This document shows positions 12,401 to 22,500 of a stretch of DNA of 34,889 nucleotides, in pieces. The translations under genes were made by a program, and so were the position numbers. The stretch comes from Chloromonas sp. AAM2. Its lineage: Eukaryota > Chlorophyta > Chlorophyceae > Chlamydomonadales > Chlamydomonadaceae. The stretch spans positions 7,396 through 42,284 of the forward strand of contig QAXH01005833.1 of assembly GCA_004335635.1 (NCBI GenBank), read 5' to 3'. The notes below the pieces were generated by a model, which was not told the origin of the DNA, ran no database searches, and saw only the letters and a list, made by a program, of their open reading frames with translations. How positions within the stretch are numbered: position 1 is the first letter of the stretch; each line of letters starts with the position of its first letter.

Positions 12401-12958
12401 GTACAGCTGCCCAAGCGTTACCTGCTGAAAGTGGTAGGTCGCCATCAGTGCATTGTGGCCTGAATCGCCTCCATCGGTAAGAGTAGGTGAGTCGTCTGGC
12501 TCTATCCTAGCTGCACTGAATGATGCTGACTTTTTAACAGCACTATTGGTACCGCTGTTGCGCCTTGGCTCATTCCGTTCCTCTTTGTGTGGGTAAGCCT
12601 GTGTGAGGTAAGGGGTGTCTGGGGCTGTGTTGAAGCCAGCCACAGGCAGTGTGAGGTCACTGCTCGACCCATTGAACCCTGAGTTGGGAAGCAGAGACTG
12701 CAAGTAGTCTTCAACACCGACAGCTGGAGGACGTTTTGTAGAACTAAGACGAGACAATTGGCTGGGGCCCCCTGAAGGTGTGCTGTTGAGTTGACCGGGA
12801 AGGCTCGAACTGGGGCTGGTCGTGCCATTGGAACGCCTCGCGGTTGCGCATACAGACTCTGATCTGATCATCATCCGTGTCTGGTTGAAGAAACCTCCTT
12901 GTTGGTAGTCGGAACCTTGAGCCTGCACACCGGACATGCATGAGTAGAAGTCATGCAT
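6453..12958 (-). CDS. UGT80: Sterol 3-beta-glucosyltransferase, copy 2 (complete)
   Basis: Full-length counterpart of copy 1. Exons in reading order are 12958-12422, 12110-11262, 10887-10783, 10516-10385, 9601-9536, 9384-9268, 8916-8704, 8463-8313, 8146-8024, 7884-7717, 7496-7346, 7153-6985 and 6722-6453. All introns are GT-AG and the sum is 1017 codons including stop. Residues 1-460 are a Ser/Pro/Ala-rich, probably disordered region with a short polyglutamine. The N-terminal glycosyltransferase domain begins near residue 455 ([17 protein letters not shown]) and continues through [24 protein letters not shown] and FTMPWTPTK. The UDP-glucose half has [18 protein letters not shown] (about residues 807-814) and [10 protein letters not shown] see no membrane segment. 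The start is uncertain: ATG 12958 has an in-frame upstream stop, but an alternative spliced first exon exists (13245-13099). Intron 9602-10384 carries a transposon-like element. Confidence 0.92.
7659..7701 (-). repeat. Purine/pyrimidine-biased insertion in an intron of sterol glucosyltransferase copy 2
   Basis: About 42 bases of GAGAAAT/GAAATTAC-type repeats are present in the intron after exon 7717-7884. They are absent at the same place in copy 1 (around 1545-1553), although both flanks match. This is a small post-duplication expansion. On the coding strand it is CT-rich and lies just after the 5' splice site. Confidence 0.6.
9857..10316. mobile_element. MITE-like element with terminal inverted repeats, in an intron
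   Basis: The left end (9857 on) reads CCGTAATGTTCATAAAATTT then GGTGA. The right end, read in reverse complement from 10316, is CTGTAAAAAAAATGTTCATA then AAATTTGGTGA. A 20-plus-base stretch starting ATGTTCATAAAATTTGGTGA is identical in the two ends. Both ends are flanked by TA (9855-9856 and 10317-10318), as expected for a TA target-site duplication. The interior repeats GTCACCAA-type motifs in both orientations and has no transposase frame, so the element is non-autonomous. It sits between the exons at 10516-10385 and 9601-9536. TA duplication would fit the Tc1/mariner superfamily, but assignment from ends alone is tentative. Confidence 0.8.
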
Positions 12959-13098
12959 GCATGGAGCACATCATGGAGAGGTCTCGCGGTGAACAAGGTG
13001 CGCTCCAGGCAGTTGCAGATTGATCACATGGAATGGGAATGGCAACTACTGCGAATGGCATAGGTAATGCGCCTCAATCCCATCAGCTGCACGAGTAC

Positions 13099-13245
13099 CG
13101 CTGAAATCTGCTGTGCATCAGGCGCGGCGCCGCTCACCAGCAAAGGGGTATCGGCACGCTCGATGCATTGTGATATCTGCGGATGTACTTCCTGTTCGCT
13201 TGGCGCGCTGAAAGGGGAAGCAATCTCAGGCGTAGGGTCCGCCAT
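13099..13245 (-). CDS. Possible alternative first coding exon of sterol glucosyltransferase copy 2
   Basis: Starting at ATG 13245, 49 codons with protein-like composition (beginning MADPTPEIASPF) run to a potential donor, GCG|GTACTC, at 13099. That junction is phase 0, so it could splice to the acceptor at 12922 (GTGTGCAG) in frame with the second half of the first exon described for copy 2. This would replace the first 12 residues of the main model. Nothing in the family fixes the N-terminus, so the choice between models needs transcript evidence. Confidence 0.3.
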
Positions 13246-14263
13246 TGCCTTGCCCTTAAACTCCAGCCCAGACAAGGTGAGAACCTTGAGTTGTGATGCT
13301 GACCGCGAAGCTTGCTTGAATCCAATCTACGCCAGCTGTGACACGACTCGTCCCAGGAACCCTTGTACGGGAAGCACTATTCCGGGTTCAATATGAACTA
13401 TATTATCATTGATTCGTCGCTGCATCTTGCGAATTATCCTGCCTTCACGGCATGACTCATGGCAGAGCACCCATCAAAGCGGTACGACAGGATAAACTTC
13501 AACAGCTGGACGTCTGCACAGCTGCGGATTAGTGAGAGAGACCTAATTCTTAGTGTGTTCAGGGGCCTGTCAAACCAAACTGAAATCGGTCATTGCTGCT
13601 GCGAAAACTGCAATGGCCAAGGCATGCAACCACCAACTGCCAGTTGTGAATGGAAAGTCAACTGCGATTTCCGTATTGCCATGGCCATGAAGGCTCCATG
13701 GCCATGAACGTGTGCAACACGGGAATAGGAGGATGACAGTGCAAGCCTCAGTTGCCTATCAGGGCTTGTCGAAGGACCAATGCATGCATGCTAGAACCTC
13801 TAATGCTGCTCAAGGTTGCTGAAACCTCTAGTATGACAGTGATGGAATGTGATGGGAAGCACCTGTCGTGCCTGCTGCCCCCTGATGGTACAATTGGCCT
13901 CGATGGTTGCGGAACCAGTGGTGCTGGTGCCACTGGTGCCGCTGGAACCGGCACCGGTTCGAGGAGCAACGGTCCCGCAGCCCCAGCCCGCACCGCGCCA
14001 CCCCCGTGCCCCTGCCACAACAGCAAGCGCAGCAGGCCATGGAGCATCAGGGACTGGAGCCCATCAGATTGAGCTGCAGAGCAAGCGCTGAACGACTCTG
14101 CAGGGACGTGCAGGGTTGGGACGAAGGATACAATCAGACACTCACAGACTGCAGGACACACATGTCACAGTGGTTTCTTCTACTGTTTCCTTGTCCTGAC
14201 TCAGCAAACCTTGGGGGTCTCAACATGCAGCTTGTGCACAGACAACACACCTACGTGATCAAA
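13246..14263. other. Divergent intergenic region between sterol glucosyltransferase and cathepsin Z
   Basis: About 1 kb that should hold the promoters of both divergently transcribed genes. No TATA-like or other element is convincing. A GC-rich stretch at 13894-14091 reads as Val/Pro/Ala-rich protein on the plus strand and as a similar Leu/Pro/Ala-rich protein on the minus strand. It could be a small unrecognised exon or only base composition. A short repeated palindromic motif, CCATGGCCATGAA, occurs twice at about 13680-13706. Confidence 0.5.
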
Positions 14264-17200
14264 ATGTTAGCAGTGATTTTTCTGATCGCCCTGGGCAGTG
14301 CCCAGGCCGCCCTCGTCCTTCACCAAAACCCTGATGGCACCGCCAAAGCCAGCAGGCTGGCCCGGAGTGGCTACAAGCCCAGCGGCGAGTTTGTCGAACT
14401 CATGTGAGTGGAGCTGTTCCGAAAGCTGCAACACAGGGAGCCCCTGTGATGGCCGGAGATATCGCTCGGGGTGATGCCAAGTCATCTTACAGGCTTTGGC
14501 CAGGACGCCTGTTGTTATGATTGTTTTCTCGTCCTTGGCTCCCTGATTCATGTCAGAATTGTCCGAGTTGGATAACGGCTATCGGCTGCAAACACAAAGA
14601 TTGCGGTGGTCCTGGCGGTGTGGGGATACTGTTTGTGGGCAGGGCGCGCCGCTCACACCGACTGACAGGCGATGGCGGGCAACGGCTCTCCGTGTTGCCC
14701 GCCGCTTTTTTTGCTTTCAAAAGTCTTCTGGTACTTCTACAGCAGAGCCTCCTGCACGGTGCATGAGCCGCCACTCTTCCGTTTATCGTGTTGCTGTGTC
14801 ATGCTGACCACCGTTTGCTTTGCTCCTAGCTCATGCATGTCTTGGCCTGTCATGGCTGATCCGCTTCTTCGTGTTGCGCAGCAAGACGCCTCGCCCTCAC
14901 ACGTATTTGGCGCCAAAAGACTTGCCCTCTTATTGGGACTGGTGAGTCAGCCCTGCATGCGGGGAAGGCCTGATTTGAGCATCACTGTGCATTTCAGCGG
15001 GCATATGGTTGACTGTATGTATGCACAGCATGTCTGGGACAGAACTTGATATTGTGATGCACAAAGCTTCTAGCCACAGAGTCAGACAAGTCAGTCCTGC
15101 GGCATAGGCATAGGTTCGCCTGGGCTGGTGCCTGATTGCCATCGCCCCAGTGTGCATGCAACAGAAGCACAAGTGTATGACGCTCTGGCTGAACACAGCA
15201 CAGCTACCACTTATCTTGACATCATCTCGCACTTTGTCACAATAATTCGCCCTAGTTCACCCAATAGCTGTTGGTTCTATTACTGATTTTGCAGGCGCAA
15301 TGTCACCTTGCCCGGCGATTCGTCCTCCACCAACATGCTCAGCTACACACGCAACCAGCACATTCCTGTGGTAAGTCGGTCGCCCTGTGATGCGCATGCC
15401 CAAGTGGCCGGTAGATGCCCCACGCCATTCATCCTCGCAGTGCTCCATACTTGCCTACAAACTAGACCGTAAGGAATCGCAAACATGCCGACCTGTTTTG
15501 CTGCTCCTCAGACGTTTACAGTTGCTGCCTGTGCACCTCTGCCACCCCACATGTGTGCTGCTCCTGACACACTCCTCTCCTGCAGTACTGTGGCTCTTGC
15601 TGGGCACATGGTGCGACCTCCTCCCTGGCAGATCGCAGCAACATCATGCGTAAGGTGATCATAAGGGCTGCAGGGGTCGACACGAGGCAGCTGTCAACCA
15701 GACTCGGGATTCTGCTTGGACATGGACAGTTGAGAGTCACATCATCTCAAGCAGAGCCACATCTCCTGCAGGCAACCTACCACCGAAAAACCAAGATTTC
15801 CAGGCGCCATGGGTCATGTCAGTTATTGACATCACGACTGTCTACAAACGTGATGCCAAGCTTACGCATGCAGTACAATCTGTGCACGCCATGGCTTGTT
15901 GGCTGCAGGGTGCCTGGCCCTCAGCTTCCCTGTCCGTTCAGAACGTTATTGATTGCGGCGAGGCCGGCAGCTGCAACGGTGGAGACGACAAGCTGGTGTA
16001 CATGTACGCAGCAAAGTACGGCATCCCTCCAGACACATGCAACCTGTATGTGGCACAGAACCAGAAGGTGAGGCTTGTTGTACGTCAAAGGCGATGCACA
16101 ACGCATGATGTGGGTCTCCGATGTTGACCTATTCAACCTCTGCATCACCTTTGCATGGCAACAAACACGAAGGCATCAAGTACCAAGTGCTGGCCGTGCA
16201 TCACTCGCAAACAAAGTCTCGTTCACCAATTGCATATGGAGTATGATCGCATCTTACATCTGCGCGATTCCGTTGCTTCAGTGCGGCAACAAGGAGCAGT
16301 GCTTCACCTGCTGGCCCGGCGAGGCGCACGGCGGGTGCGCCCCCGTGTACGACTACAAGCGGCTGGTGGTCTCGGAGCACGGCACGCTGTCGGGCCGCGA
16401 GCAGATGAAGGCTGAGATATTCGCACGTGGCCCCATCAGCTGCGGCATCAAGGCCACAGACAACATGGACCTTTACAAGGGTGCGAGCCGGGGAAGGCAT
16501 GGGTGCAACCGTGCAACCAACTGCATTGTGTGCGGGCTGTGGGCGGTGCGCCTACCACTTCACAGCCTGTATCTTGCGGATTTGAGGCGTTTTACATGCT
16601 TCCCTTCATCTTCCAACGTATTGTGATACCTCGTGCTTATCAACTCGTTCAACTGAGACATTGCACATGCTCCAACTGCCATTTAAACGCGCTTTGTGCC
16701 CATCCATTGGCTCCCGTATACCAAATGCGTTTCACTCTTGTCGTTTGCCCTCCTGCAGCCGGTGTGTACGCTGAGTACGACACCAGCCCCATGATCAACC
16801 ATGTCATCTCAGTGGTGGGCTGGGGCGTGGAGGACGGCATTGAATACTGGATCATCCGCAACTCCGTGAGTCCTGCAATCCATAGCCCTGCTGCAGCCAA
16901 CAAGGATGCCATATTCACTGCAGCAGCAGGCACAAGGCACATGAAGGCGTGAGTTCAACAGCTTAAACCCTGTTTCCCGGACGATTTTTTCCCAACACAT
17001 AGACGAATTGGCTGCAATAGCATTCAACTGTCGTTGTTAGGTGGCCCCGGATTTTTCCATCACAGTTGGCTTGCACCTCCCTGGTCCTGTTTGCAGTGGG
17101 GCGAGCCTTGGGGCGAGGACGGCTTCATGCGGCTGGTCACCAGCGCGTATGACGGCGGTCACGGTGCCGACTATAACCTGGCGGTGGAGACGGACTGCGC

Positions 17201-17718
17201 CTTTGGCGTGGTGGAGGGATGGGTGAGCGGGGCAGGCCGCCAGCAAAGCACAACCTATCAGCGGCACAACCACACCTGCATGGATAGAGATGCGAGCTGT
17301 GCTCCTGAAACCAGCGTCCCGTCTGTTGAACGCTTTTGCATTTGCACATTCGTTTCTCTGTGCCCTGTATCTGCCATCCACCCTGTAGCGCAGCCCTCTT
17401 GACAAGAACATGTGGCATCAACGACAGGTGGCACAGTATTCAACTGATCCCATTCATTGTGATGAAATAGAGTCTGTTCCATTGTCTTGACAGGTTCCCG
17501 CTGCCGAGCTAGGGTTCTGCCCCCCTGAGGACGAGGCCTTGTCCGCCCTGACAGAGGGCAAGCACAGCAAGTGCAAGAAGGGCGAGCGCACGCACCGTGC
17601 CGCGGGCTCGCATGGCATCCTGACCGGCGCTACCCGCCAGGACAAGCTGGTCATGGGCAGCTCCAAGGGCACGGTCAGGAAGCTGCAAAACGCTAGGGCA
17701 CGCTCGACAACGATATAG
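14264..17718 (+). CDS. CTSZ: Cathepsin Z/X-like papain-family cysteine protease
   Basis: Exons 14264-14403, 14882-14941, 15295-15370, 15586-15654, 15909-16067, 16282-16480, 16759-16865, 17097-17222 and 17494-17718 join in phase to 386 residues. A signal peptide ([15 protein letters not shown]) sends it to the secretory/vacuolar route. A short propeptide leads to [18 protein letters not shown] (about residues 50-67). The cathepsin Z-specific HIP mini-loop (89-91) directly precedes YCGSCWAH. Catalytic residues are Cys97, His249 (in [11 protein letters not shown]) and Asn269 (in IIRNSWGEPWG). The exclusive carboxypeptidase activity known for cathepsin Z is expected from the mini-loop. Two oddities stand out. 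The propeptide has no cysteine where human procathepsin X has the one bonded to its active site. A basic C-terminal extension of about 70 residues follows the usual end. Identity of the family is firm; the first 20 bases of each intron follow the consensus donor loosely at some sites (GTGATC at 15655). Confidence 0.95.
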
Positions 17719-19509
17719 GCCTGGTGTGCACTGGTGGTGTTGCCACTGGGCTGGAGGTGGGTGTAGCTCGCAGCCCGTGCATGTGGCACATCACAAGTGA
17801 CGCCCATTCACACTCTGGATGCGCCACACATGTCGGTATTGAGATCCCAGAAAACTGGAAAGTCGTCAGGCGTTGGTGCAGGAGGTATTTGCTTGTGAGC
17901 CGTTTGGTGCTGTGATTCCATGCACGACACTGTGAAGGCTTCTGCAGAGAACTCACCTGTCTGTTAGAGGTGCCAATGCCACCAACACCAATGCCACCAA
18001 CCTCGCGGGTGAGAACTTGAAGTGATTAATCATCTCTTAACCTCTCTCAACCACCTGTCACAATTGCCCATAAGTGGACCCTCTACCTTGGAGCAGATTT
18101 GATGGTTTAACCTGTGACAGCCACGAGAAGGACTGGCTGACCGAGGAGGCTGTATGTATGATATGTACTGGATTATTCGGGTCCGCACATTGGCAATCAC
18201 AGCTGTGTGGCTGTGCCAATGATACGCGATGCGAGGGACGTGAGCGTCTCGGATGGGCATTTCTGGCTTCTCAACACCGCCTGCGCATGTCCAGTCTGTT
18301 GCCATGCCTGCTTATTCCTTTATGTTTCTGAGCCAACAACATGCTTGTTGGCAGTTCTGGTGTTTCCAGCTATGCCTCACACTCTTCGCTACTCAGCGTG
18401 TTCTTGTTACCGACCTGCTTGTACAAGCAACCTGCCATTCAACATGTATGTATCAACAGCTGCTGTTCGCCTTGTTACTAGTTTGCTGGTATGCTGTAGT
18501 TTGCTGTGCACGAGTCGGCTGTCTCCTGCCAGACCGTGTGAGTGCTTATGCTTGGTTCTGTCAGCTCGACATGATGCAGAAAGAGATGAACCCTGTACAG
18601 ACGGACTATCCAAGCTGGATCGGAGGTACGTTCTGCTGATGGTACCATCCTTGTGGAGGAGTGACTGTTATGGCAAGATTGTTGAGCTTGCCGTGGCATT
18701 TGGATCGTTTTTAGTCATTTACTCATGGCAGGGTCTATTTTCTGATGAGAGCCTGTTTTAATATAGCCAGGACGCGTGTGGGTGGTTCAGTTGGGAGCCG
18801 AAAGTTTGCTTTCTTGTGACGTCCTGACGCATCACCTTCTGCTTGGGTTTCGAACTGTTTTACGTGGTTCTCGTACCTTGGGCCTGCTAGTCAGTGTGTC
18901 TGTTAACATTATGGTATCGCCGATGACAGTGAGGCTACACGGCGTCTCGGACGGTGGCGCAAATGCATCACGTGATGGGACAACATGGAGCACCATGGCC
19001 TCTCCGCTTCGTATCAGGTTACTAGGCTGGTTGGGTATGTGTGCAATAGATGCTAGTGCAGATGCAGACAGGCTCTTCAGAACAAACTTTCGACATAGCA
19101 AAGGTGCTGAAGAGAGCCACATGAAAGCCCGTGCGGTGACAGCAACATATTGAGCTTGCCGGCTTTGTTTTGAACAAGTCGTACGTATGTGGTCCTCAGA
19201 ACACATCTGGGCGCTTCAGCTTCAGTATCAGGCCTGCCATGTACGCGAAATCACTTGGACTTTGTCCATAACTCACAATGCAAGTTTGCTAGCCTGGCAC
19301 ACCAAGCACGAAGACTTCCAACTGGCGCAAGTTTAGACAAGAATAATCAAAGCTTCAGGTAAAAGGTTTGCGCTCCTGCCTCATTTGACACAGTCCGTAA
19401 CGTGCACGAACAACGTAGAATGCACGAACAACGTAGAATGCACGAACAACGTGGATACATGTCTGTATCACTCCTAACTTGCTACCGTGCACAGGCATGC
19501 TATGAAGCC
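17719..19509. other. Non-coding stretch between cathepsin Z and SIZ1 3' ends
   Basis: About 1.8 kb between two convergent genes. It should include both 3' untranslated regions. The longest open frame (18207-18761, +) is Cys- and Leu-rich, has no recognisable motif and no splice-compatible partners, and I do not treat it as a gene. A short GCCACCAA-type direct repeat (ATGCCACCAACACCA, then ATGCCACCAACC) lies at about 17974-18002, and an 18-base tandem repeat lies at 19404-19457. Confidence 0.5.
19404..19457 (+). repeat. Three tandem 18-base units
   Basis: The unit GCACGAACAACGTAGAAT occurs at 19404-19421 and 19422-19439, and with changes at its end at 19440-19457. It lies about 50 bases beyond the SIZ1 stop codon, in its probable 3' untranslated region. 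Confidence 0.85.
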
Positions 19510-22500
19510 TTAATCAGAGTCGATTTCAATTACAATCCTCTCCTGTGGGGCACGGCCCGGTGCAGCTGCTGCACGTGGTGCCACTACAGGCGGCCGGTAG
19601 GCAACAGGCAATGGCGGCGGCGGTGCCACAACCTGCCCCGCTCCTGACCCCGAGTGCGCCGCTGCAAGTGGCGAGTGTGGTGGTGCTGCATTCGTTCGTG
19701 CTTGCGGTAAGCCATTAGCTACAGGGGGCAGTGGAGGCTGGTGCAAGGATCGTGCTGGCTGCATAGCCTGAACACTGATGGTGGGACCCGAGGGCCCCTG
19801 AACCACGGTGACGCCCAAATTGCGGGGGCTGACACCTGACATTGAATGCTGCGCGTTCTGCAATGTACCACTCCCACCACCACCTGGCACGTGCAAGCGT
19901 GGTGGTGGCTGAGTGGGTGGCAGACCAGTGGCTCCGCCATTGCTCGCCGCTCGAGCTGCGGCCACAGCCTGTGCAGGCACGTTGATTCTAAACCGCATTC
20001 CACCGTCGCTGCCTGCCTGTGGCTGCCCTTGGTGTGAACTGCTGTGGCCGCTGCGATTGCTGCTGCTGCCAGCATACGTCCCCGCGGCCGCCTGTGCAGG
20101 TGCACGGATTGCTGGCATGGGCACTGCCTGCGGGGCCGAAGGCCCTCCCGTAGGCGCTGCGATTGCACGGCGCTTGGTGGCCCTGGTTGCCTCATCATCA
20201 CTTGAGTCCAGGAGCTCAATGACCTCTGTGGGAGCTTGGCCTCGCTTGACAGCCGCCGCTGCCTTGCGCAGTTCTTCCATCTCATCCTCACTCTCATCAT
20301 CAGGATGGTTCACACCGTTCCTGCAAAAGTGCAAACGAGACTGATGTGATGTGAGCAATGTGAATGCAAGAGCTACAGTTCTAATCCCGCGCACTGTGGG
20401 ACACGCAAGATGATCGCAGGCTGGCAGGTTCGTCCTCACCAGCTACTGTGCAAACACTCCTGTGAGACTCTTGTGGTCGGCAGCAGCCAGCAGTTGACCA
20501 CCACAACGTCACTGCGTGGGTAGTTGCAAATCACGCCTGCCTGGCCAGCAGCCATACTTGTCCTAGCATGAGGAGGTTCAAGGGCTGTTATGCAGTGGTT
20601 ATGGGTGCACCGGTATGGATGCAGCGGTACAGGAACACCAGGCCAGTGAGTGAAGTGCAAACTGTGCTTGATGAGCAAACAAGCAGGTACCTGTCAGATG
20701 GCCGCCTCATCACAAGAGGAACACCGTCCATGGTCTGTGGATAGCTGCCAGGCCTGCAGAGTGTTGATAAGGCAGACTGAGGTCGCCAGCTGCCGCACTC
20801 ACCCATTCTGCAGCCCTGGTTCTGGCTTGATGAACGGATGTGGCGCCATGCCGACGTCATACCACATGCTCGCGTCCCTTGCACTGCCTGACGGCCGCCA
20901 CTTGGCATCAGGAGCGATCTCCACCTCGTTCATGTCAGGCAATGCCTCCAGGCCGGATAGGAGAGTCACCATGTAAGTGTCAACTTGCAGGTTTTGGATG
21001 CAGGAGTTCCGCATACTGCAGGCGCAACAGGGCAACGACCATGTGTTTCGTATATGCATTTGGCGCTGAGGCAGGGCAACGGCAAGGGTCCAATCGGTAC
21101 TTACACTCGATCATACAAGCAGGTTTTTGTATCTCACCTAGTAGCCAGTCACGGCATATGGTTGTTAAGCACACGAACACCAGCTCAAATAATTTTGCTG
21201 TCACTAGTATACTAGTACAACAGAACAACACTGGAGGTAGCACACGGTTGAGCCAGCTCATCATTTCGCTGTGTATGCCTGGTGGTGACCAAGGGCATCA
21301 CGTCTTTCCTTGCTGGCCTTGCAAGCACTACCCGCTGCTCACCTGTGAGGGCTCTGCTCACCTGTGAGGGCTCTGCTCACCTGTGAGGGCGCTGCTCACC
21401 TGTGAGGGCGCTGCTCACCTGTGAGGGCGCTGCTCACCTGTGAGGGCACTGCTCACCTGTGAGGGCACTGCCACCTCCTAGAGCGCTCCACCATGGACAT
21501 GAACGAGTCGAGGTCGAAGCACGACATGCCAGGCACGTCCACAAAGCGTGCGGGCGTCCTGATGCGGGCGCCGCTCAGCGGGCAGCGCAGCGACTGGATG
21601 GTGTGCGTCACCTGGAGCTCGTCCTCGTCGTTGCCACCATGGCCCAACTGCACCACAGAGCACACGTGTGAGGCTGAGTGACAGTACGCAAGTTGCGAAT
21701 GCGTGTGTATGGGACCACAAACGCACATGTGCATGCCTACAGCAAGCAAGATGCAAACGAGTGTCGTGGCACTTGCCTCGTGCTACGCGTTTGTGCGCAA
21801 CAGAGTCAATAAAATACATGTGGTAAAAAGCAAACAAGACTGCCACATCACACGTGGAATCAATCAGTTCAACATCGTAAGTCTACGGTAAGCAAACTGT
21901 GCGGTCGTGGCCCCTGCCTGCTGCTACGCACTTTGGCCGCGTGCCCCCTGCTGCTCCTGCCACCATGTGAAGTTACTGGCCTGCTAATTGCGCACAGCAG
22001 GCAAGCCTTGCCTGTGCCCCGGGGTCGCCTGCGCACCTGCTTCCTGNNNNNNNNNNNNNNNNNNNNNNNNNNNNNNNNNNNNNNNNNNNNNNNNNNNNNN
22101 NNNNNNNNNNNNNNNNNNNNNNNNNNNNNNNNNNNNNNNNNNNNNNNNNNNNNNNNNNNNNNNNNNNNNNNNNNNNNNNNNNNNNNNNNNNNNNNNNNNN
22201 NNNNNNNNNNNNNNNNNNNNNNNNNNNNNNCGCCTGCGCACCTGCTTCCTGATGCGGTCTGTCGCCTGCGCACCTGCTTCCTGATGCGGTCTGTCGCCTC
22301 AGCCAGCGTCTCACGTGGCTTCATCAGATTCTTGACCTCATTGACAGTTCGCAACTTGGCAACCTGAACCAATACGTCAAAAACACGTCTAACTCTCCAT
22401 CCAGTAGTCTGATGGCCAACCACAAGCTGAGTAAATCAGACATGATATGAACATAAACGTCTGTAAAACCAGTCTGACAATTTTATGCGACCACTGCTGT

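Noticed and set aside
13849..14091. Val/Pro/Ala-rich 80-codon frame upstream of cathepsin Z, and the opposing 137-codon minus frame
   Set aside because: A GC-rich low-complexity tract gives similar-looking proteins on both strands, so neither can be supported as a gene.
16075..16626. 183-codon frame over the cathepsin Z region
   Set aside because: It includes the true exon 16282-16480 in frame but also intron sequence on both sides. Splice sites and family alignment favour the shorter exon.
18207..18761. 184-codon plus-strand open frame in the cathepsin Z/SIZ1 spacer
   Set aside because: It is Cys/Leu-rich, has no recognisable motif, overlaps other frames on both strands and has no splice-compatible partners. 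It probably reflects chance in untranslated sequence.
21337..21469. CRISPR-like array
   Set aside because: Units are directly abutting with no spacers, and the context is a eukaryotic gene. It is a minisatellite.
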